In this document: positions 59,728-64,000 of the stretch, one piece after another
Position numbering within the stretch: position 1 is the first letter of the stretch
Layout of the letters: the number at the start of each line of letters is the position of its first letter
NCBI RefSeq assembly: GCF_001653755.1
Contig: NZ_CP015125.1
Coordinates: forward strand, 184,001-248,000
DNA length: 64,000 bases
Reading direction: 5' to 3'
Origin: Dokdonia donghaensis DSW-1
GTDB lineage: Bacteria > Bacteroidota > Bacteroidia > Flavobacteriales > Flavobacteriaceae
The notes under the pieces: model-generated
Database searches by the model: none
Told to the model about the DNA's origin: nothing
Seen by the model: only the letters and a program-made list of their open reading frames with translations
Position numbers and translations under genes: made by a program

Positions 59728-60270
59728 TTACTCAAATATGATTTTATCTACTTCTATCTCAAAATCTGTTGCGGCTTTTGTATTTGAAATAAGCCCAATA
59801 CGTATAATCTCTGCGAGATCTTCTTTATCTGGATGCCCTTCCATAGGTTGCCCCAGCTTGTAGGTACCAAAATCTTCTAGTTTATAGGTCACGGTTTTCC
59901 ACTCACCTTGCGTGATGGGTAGGTTTATTTTATAATTAGGTCTCCAGAATCTTTTAAACTTATTGAGCGTGAGCCCAAAATCTTGCCCTGTGGATTTATA
60001 TCGCACAGTCACGATTGTATAACCCGACAAATCATAAGACTGGTAAGGAGTTCTCAAGGATGCAAAACCTCCATTATTCTCAAGACTTACGCTTCCGCGA
60101 AAGATGATACTTTCCTCAGTTTGCTCAATGCTACCCGTAGATAATCCTCCCATCACACCATCAAGCACGACAAACCAGTCATCACAAGTGTTGCGAGTAG
60201 TTCCAAAATCAAAAGAGAGTGGTGTCGTGTTCATAGTAGTGGTGATGAGTAAGGCTAAGAGATATTTCAT
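59728..60270 (-). CDS. CIA30 family protein (NDUFAF1-like)
   Basis: A 180-residue protein with a short N-terminal hydrophobic stretch that may be a signal. The family marker is WFVVLDGVMGGLSTGSIEQT, followed by IIFRGSVSLENNGGFASLRT, LSGYTIVTVRYKSTGQDFGL and ISNTKAATDFEIEVDKIIFE, a carbohydrate-binding-like beta sandwich. In mitochondria CIA30 assists complex I assembly; bacterial members are uncharacterised. Monocistronic, with a degenerate palindrome inside and a perfect one upstream. Confidence 0.88.
   Translation of the reverse strand: MKYLLALLITTTMNTTPLSFDFGTTRNTCDDWFVVLDGVMGGLSTGSIEQTEESIIFRGSVSLENNGGFASLRTPYQSYDLSGYTIVTVRYKSTGQDFGLTLNKFKRFWRPNYKINLPITQGEWKTVTYKLEDFGTYKLGQPMEGHPDKEDLAEIIRIGLISNTKAATDFEIEVDKIIFE
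60089..60103. repeat. Degenerate palindrome copy inside a CDS
   Basis: ACGCTTCCGCGAAAG with one central mismatch; minus strand reading Phe-Arg-Gly-Ser-Val. Confidence 0.55.
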
Positions 60271-60288
60271 AGCTTTTTTCTTTAAAGT

Positions 60289-60310
60289 TACGCTTTCGCG
60301 AAAGCGTAAA
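60289..60310. repeat. Iterated palindrome, extended copy
   Basis: Core TACGCTTTCGCGAAAGCGTA with one further pair of T/A on each side, the longest perfect copy seen (22 bp). It is 19 bases upstream of the CIA30 start. Confidence 0.95.
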
Positions 60311-60335
60311 CCTTATACTTACCACATTTTTAACA

Positions 60336-60956
60336 CTACTCGGCAAGTGTCATTTTCTTCTTAAAACGACGATCAATAATAAACTGGATTACAAAAAGGA
60401 AGACAAAAATCACTCTAGCAAACATTGGGAAAACCAGTGTGCAAAGCGCAGCAAGTAACCAGATAATTAAAACATTTATAGACCTTGCACGATACCAGCG
60501 GTAAAGCACTCTAGTAAAACCTGTTTTTTTGTTTTCTGAATAATACACATAACGCGTCATAATTAAGTTAAAAGTACCTATTACTGCAAGATTGATACAA
60601 TAAAACATAAATGGACCTGGGTAATCAAAACCATTTACATACATCGCCGTAGAGAATGGAAGTAACACGATGGTGAGCAAGAAGAATATGTTAATCCATA
60701 GTAGCTTACCCGTTACAACACTTACAAATTTCATTAATTTAATATGACCTATCCAATATAATGCACTCACTAAAAAACTCACCACTAGACCTATGAAATC
60801 TGGTATTCTGTTTGCAAGAACAGTTCCAAAAGACAACTTATTAAGTGTAGCTATACTAGGAACACCCACCTCGAGAATGAGAAGTGTCATTACTATAGAA
60901 AATACAGCATCTGAGAAGTTGATTACACGTGCTTTATCATAAGTTTCTTGTATCAT
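60336..60956 (-). CDS. TMEM175 family (DUF1211) potassium channel-like protein
   Basis: A 206-residue membrane protein with six helices. The first carries RVINFSDAVFSIVMTLLILE, the RxxxFSDAVFxI signature of TMEM175/DUF1211, whose members are potassium-permeable channels in which helix 1 lines the pore. Bacterial proteins have one six-helix repeat per subunit and act as tetramers; the eukaryotic ones have two. Four following helices and a basic C-terminus complete it. Monocistronic. Confidence 0.88.
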   Translation of the reverse strand: MIQETYDKARVINFSDAVFSIVMTLLILEVGVPSIATLNKLSFGTVLANRIPDFIGLVVSFLVSALYWIGHIKLMKFVSVVTGKLLWINIFFLLTIVLLPFSTAMYVNGFDYPGPFMFYCINLAVIGTFNLIMTRYVYYSENKKTGFTRVLYRWYRARSINVLIIWLLAALCTLVFPMFARVIFVFLFVIQFIIDRRFKKKMTLAE

Positions 60957-60979
60957 TTTTCTAAAGTAATTAAAAAAAG

Positions 60980-61013
60980 TAAAAGCGACCTCATAAAGAA
61001 TGAAGTCGCTTTT
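60980..61013 (-). terminator. Terminator after the TonB-receptor-like gene
   Basis: AAAAGCGAC and GTCGCTTTT around a loop; on the minus strand a run of T follows. It lies about 25 bases past the stop of the receptor gene. Confidence 0.78.
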
Positions 61014-61037
61014 AAAAAGTGTTTACTCTAGTTGATG

Positions 61038-63803
61038 CTATAAACTATACTGTACTGTGAACATCACAATACGAGGCTGCACAAAATACTCTGTATTTGA
61101 GATGGTAAAATCATTTACACTATTTGTACTTATTACGTCTACATCTAGCAAGTTTGTGGCTTGTATTCTAAACTCCCACTTACTTTCTGGTTTTTTATAG
61201 TAGAGATTTGCTTCTAAGAAAGAATATCTGTTTTCTATCTCTGTACTATCATCATTATCGTCATAGTTATAAAGACTCCAGTCTGCTGCTATTGTAAATC
61301 CTTTACCAAAACTCCACTCTGCATTTGCAAATGGTCTATTTGTAAAGAAAGTTCTATCTGTCACCCCGTTATTTGAGTTTGTGCTCGAAAAGTTATATCC
61401 TATTTCAAAATTAGGACCTTCTTTAAAATTAGTCTCAGCACTGGTTGTATAATTCTGCGTTAAGTTTTTTGTATTACGGTCTTCTGTATTTACGATGTTG
61501 TTAAGATCACTGTAACTACCTCTTGCACTCGCATTAAACTTCCATTTTTTGAAGCGTTTTGAGAAGCGGGCATTTGCGCTTAGCGTCTGATCTGCAAAGT
61601 TTGTATTATTTACAGGTCTTGATATTCTGTTTATACCTATAAAGTCACCGGCTGTCTTAATAGGATCTATACGACGGCTATAGTTAATACCTCCAAAAAG
61701 ACTCGTAAAGTTAAACATACTGAAGCTAAAGTAATTTAAACTCACATCGTGATAGATGGCATTTTCTATCTCTCTATTACCTCTAAAAAGGCTGTTGTAG
61801 TTATTAAATAGCAAGCCTTCGGCAAAGTTATTTACATCTGTATATTGGGCAGTCATCTGGTAATTAAAACGTAAGCTTTTACCTTGCGAAAACTCAACTA
61901 CAGTATATAAATCTGGTAGCACCATCCACTCACTATCTTCTGTTGTGCTCCCTAGCTGTGTACTCTTAGTAGTATAATTATGTAGTGTAAGCCCTGGTGT
62001 GATTGTAAATATGCCTGTCTTTATTTTATAATGAAGACCCAAGAAAACATCGCTAAAATTAAAGCGCACATCATTACCTATAGGTGTGCCGTCTTCTGTC
62101 TCATTGAGATCTTGACTGCTGCCATTTTCTAGAATTTCAAATAAGTTTGAATTAAAGTCTTGACGACTCAAAGTGGTTCCTAGTGTAAAATTGAGATTAC
62201 TTTTATTATTAAGAACATAGTAGTAATCTATCTTTGCGTCAAGCTTGTTTGAGATGACGCTTTTATTTTGATTAATATCAAAAAGTCCGCCGGCTCCTGC
62301 TGTAAAATCTATGGCCTCAAAAGGATTATCTGGATCATCTGGGTTAGGAGACGTAAATGGCTCTTGAGATAATAACGCACTATAAAAAGGGTTTTCATCC
62401 TGATATAAATGCTGGAAGGTACCCGCAAAAATGTTATTATCATCTAGCGTATAATAGAAGTTTGCGTTTTGATTTATAGAAAATGGTTCATTCTCTTTAT
62501 TCTGGTCTACTATATCTATTGTGGTTTCTCCATCTTGAGTAATGATACTTGCACCATCTGAAAATTCGGTTTGCTTTGACTTTTTAAGCAGTACATCATA
62601 ATCTACCTGGAGGCTCGCATTAGGTTTAAACTTTGAGCTCAATTTTGCCATACCAAGCTGGTTGCGCTGGTCTGTCACCTCATCAAAACCTTGAGTAAAC
62701 CCTTGATTGATAAATGTATTGAGAGAGTTATTTACAAAGTTAGTTTTGTTATCACTTAGTAACGCAAAACCGCTAAGATCCCACTTAGGCGAGGCTGCAT
62801 AGGTAAAGTTTGCTGCCACAAAGTTAGACTCAATCTCGTTTGCTCTATTATTTTGAGTAGTTAAAAAACCTAAACCACTATCGCTCACATTAAATCCAGT
62901 GCCACCTCGTCTATTAAACCCTCTAAAACCACCTGTAAAGTTGAAATAATCACGAAAAGTAAATGGAACATCTCCCGTATTATTAAAGTTAGATATAACA
63001 TTAATACTCCCCTTAGGACTGTAATAAAACAGTTTTGCCTTACCCAGATAGCGCGTCTTCTCACCATCTCCTAGACCGGCAGTCACATCACCAAACCAAA
63101 AATTAGTCTTTCCTTCTTTAAGTCTTAAGTTTATCGCAACATTATCTTGATCATTACCAAGGCCTCGCATCTGGTCTACTTCATTATAATTTTTAAGTAC
63201 TTCTACTTTTTTGAGTGCATCTGCAGGTATATTTTTTGTGGCTAGCTTAGAGTCTCCGTCAAAAAACTCTTTTCCCTCTATCATCACTTTACTCACAACC
63301 TGTCCCTCTACCTCAATCTCACCATCATCATTTACCTCAACACCGGGCAATTTTTTAAGTACATCGCCTAGCTTGCGCTCTGTTCCATTTGTAAAACTGT
63401 CTGTATTATAAACAATGGTATCCCCTTTTATAGTAACCGGCATCTCATAGACAAGCTCTACATTATCAAGCTGATTTGGGTCTTCTTTAAGGACAAAATC
63501 TTTAACTACCTCATCTGCATCTTGGGCTGGTGTAAACTCTTCTAGTATAGACTGTAATCCCAAGTAACTTACTTTTAGATCATAAGTAACACCCGTAGCA
63601 AGATCTAACTTATACCTACCAGATTGATCTGTAATACCGTAAGACTCTAGGGTACCCTCAGCTTTGTTTGTAGCAATGATATTTGCTAGCTCAAGCGGGT
63701 TCCCTATGCTGTCTTTAACCACACCTTTGAGAGTCATACTTTGGGCAAAAATAATGCTGGGCAATGCAAGCAGCACTGCCAAAAGAAGTTGGGTATTTTT
63801 CAT
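61038..63803 (-). CDS. TonB-dependent receptor-like outer membrane protein
   Basis: A 921-residue protein with a signal peptide (LLLAVLLALPSIIFAQ). Residues 22-110 are a CarboxypepD_reg-like domain (MTLKGVVKDSIGNPLELANI, DQSGRYKLDLATG), followed by a plug-like domain (LGDVLKKLPGVEVNDDGEIE, GQVVSKVMIEGKEFFDGDSK, ALKKVEVLKNYNEVD) and a long barrel ending in RIVMFTVQYSL with a terminal Leu rather than aromatic residue. The barrel resembles the OMP_b-brl_3 type. No substrate is evident and no SusD-like gene is adjacent. A gene ending in a Gly/Arg-rich tail lies upstream on the same strand. Confidence 0.85.
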   Translation of the reverse strand: MKNTQLLLAVLLALPSIIFAQSMTLKGVVKDSIGNPLELANIIATNKAEGTLESYGITDQSGRYKLDLATGVTYDLKVSYLGLQSILEEFTPAQDADEVVKDFVLKEDPNQLDNVELVYEMPVTIKGDTIVYNTDSFTNGTERKLGDVLKKLPGVEVNDDGEIEVEGQVVSKVMIEGKEFFDGDSKLATKNIPADALKKVEVLKNYNEVDQMRGLGNDQDNVAINLRLKEGKTNFWFGDVTAGLGDGEKTRYLGKAKLFYYSPKGSINVISNFNNTGDVPFTFRDYFNFTGGFRGFNRRGGTGFNVSDSGLGFLTTQNNRANEIESNFVAANFTYAASPKWDLSGFALLSDNKTNFVNNSLNTFINQGFTQGFDEVTDQRNQLGMAKLSSKFKPNASLQVDYDVLLKKSKQTEFSDGASIITQDGETTIDIVDQNKENEPFSINQNANFYYTLDDNNIFAGTFQHLYQDENPFYSALLSQEPFTSPNPDDPDNPFEAIDFTAGAGGLFDINQNKSVISNKLDAKIDYYYVLNNKSNLNFTLGTTLSRQDFNSNLFEILENGSSQDLNETEDGTPIGNDVRFNFSDVFLGLHYKIKTGIFTITPGLTLHNYTTKSTQLGSTTEDSEWMVLPDLYTVVEFSQGKSLRFNYQMTAQYTDVNNFAEGLLFNNYNSLFRGNREIENAIYHDVSLNYFSFSMFNFTSLFGGINYSRRIDPIKTAGDFIGINRISRPVNNTNFADQTLSANARFSKRFKKWKFNASARGSYSDLNNIVNTEDRNTKNLTQNYTTSAETNFKEGPNFEIGYNFSSTNSNNGVTDRTFFTNRPFANAEWSFGKGFTIAADWSLYNYDDNDDSTEIENRYSFLEANLYYKKPESKWEFRIQATNLLDVDVISTNSVNDFTISNTEYFVQPRIVMFTVQYSL

Positions 63804-63948
63804 CTTTGGATTGGTTGTTTTTTTACATCGCGACGTCCAGCAATTAAGGGTCGTCGTGTATAAAATAATTATGAATGTTAAATCTACGTGTTCGTACTTC
63901 GGCAGGCTTTGTATAGACTACAGCAAACTGAAAGCGATGATAACTTTT

Positions 63949-64000
63949 CTAAAATCTGCCACCGCCTTGACCACGTCTTCCTCCCCTACCAAAACGCTCT
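63949..64000 (-). CDS. C-terminal end of a Gly/Arg-rich protein (partial)
   Basis: The last 16 residues of a frame entering from beyond the window: ERFGRGGRRGQGGGRF then TAG (63951-63949). No family can be assigned. It lies 145 bases upstream of the TonB-receptor-like gene on the same strand and could share its operon. Confidence 0.5.
   Translation of the reverse strand, partial: ERFGRGGRRGQGGGRF

Overview
The window comes from a marine-type member of the Flavobacteriaceae (Bacteroidota). The evidence is a complete Na+-translocating NADH:quinone reductase operon with apbE, several families typical of the phylum (DUF5686, DUF5103, DUF3667, DUF4920, DUF4173, a CarboxypepD_reg/TonB-type receptor), a split methionine synthase, and -7 boxes of the Bacteroidota form TAnnTTTG shortly upstream of many starts. 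Frequent copies of the palindrome TACGCTTTCGCGAAAGCGTA, together with the gene content, remind me of Dokdonia and its relatives; that genus assignment is from memory and was not tested.

Layout. 1-9.5 kb holds translation and nucleotide genes (tsf end, pyrH, frr, asnS), a spondin-domain lipoprotein, a DUF5686 protein and an MMPL/RND exporter. 9.6-10.8 kb is a non-coding composite tandem array: four 114-bp inverted-repeat elements, five copies of a 37-bp element and TTCAAG-type hexamer tracts. 11.0-16.8 kb is an accessory locus of four paralogous seven-helix membrane proteins, two paralogous DDY-tailed proteins (one lipoprotein, one without a signal), a 43-residue membrane peptide, a small histidine kinase and a LuxR-type response regulator. 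17-25.9 kb holds a DUF1801 protein, a sodium/solute symporter with a glutaminase, a winged-helix regulator operon with repeated operator-like sequences, mnmD and a DUF4920 lipoprotein. 25.9-33.4 kb carries ilvE, an M48 protease, gpmI, twin thioredoxin-like lipoproteins, map and others. 33.4-41 kb is apbE-hyp-nqrFEDCBA on the minus strand. 41.4-48 kb has a DUF5103 type IX secretion plug-type protein, DUF3667, apaG, NRDE and DUF6695 genes and pruA. 48-57.7 kb is the methionine biosynthesis cluster on the minus strand (metY, metX, hom, metZ-like, metH in two parts, metF). metK is divergent at 58.35 kb, followed by CIA30, TMEM175 and TonB-receptor genes.

How they work together. The met cluster would convert homoserine to acyl-homoserine, then homocysteine, then methionine using methyl-folate from MetF; metK then makes SAM. 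A canonical SAM-I riboswitch precedes metY, and a SAM-II-like pseudoknot candidate lies at the expected transcript start of metK, so both arms appear to respond to SAM through different RNA classes. The nqr operon makes a sodium motive force, with ApbE attaching the covalent FMNs; the sodium symporter at 17.6 kb would be one user of it.

The features most worth a second look are the highly iterated palindrome (about 26 copies in 64 kb, inside and outside genes), the seven-helix/two-component locus with a shared upstream motif, the composite repeat array and the back-to-back SAM riboswitch pair.
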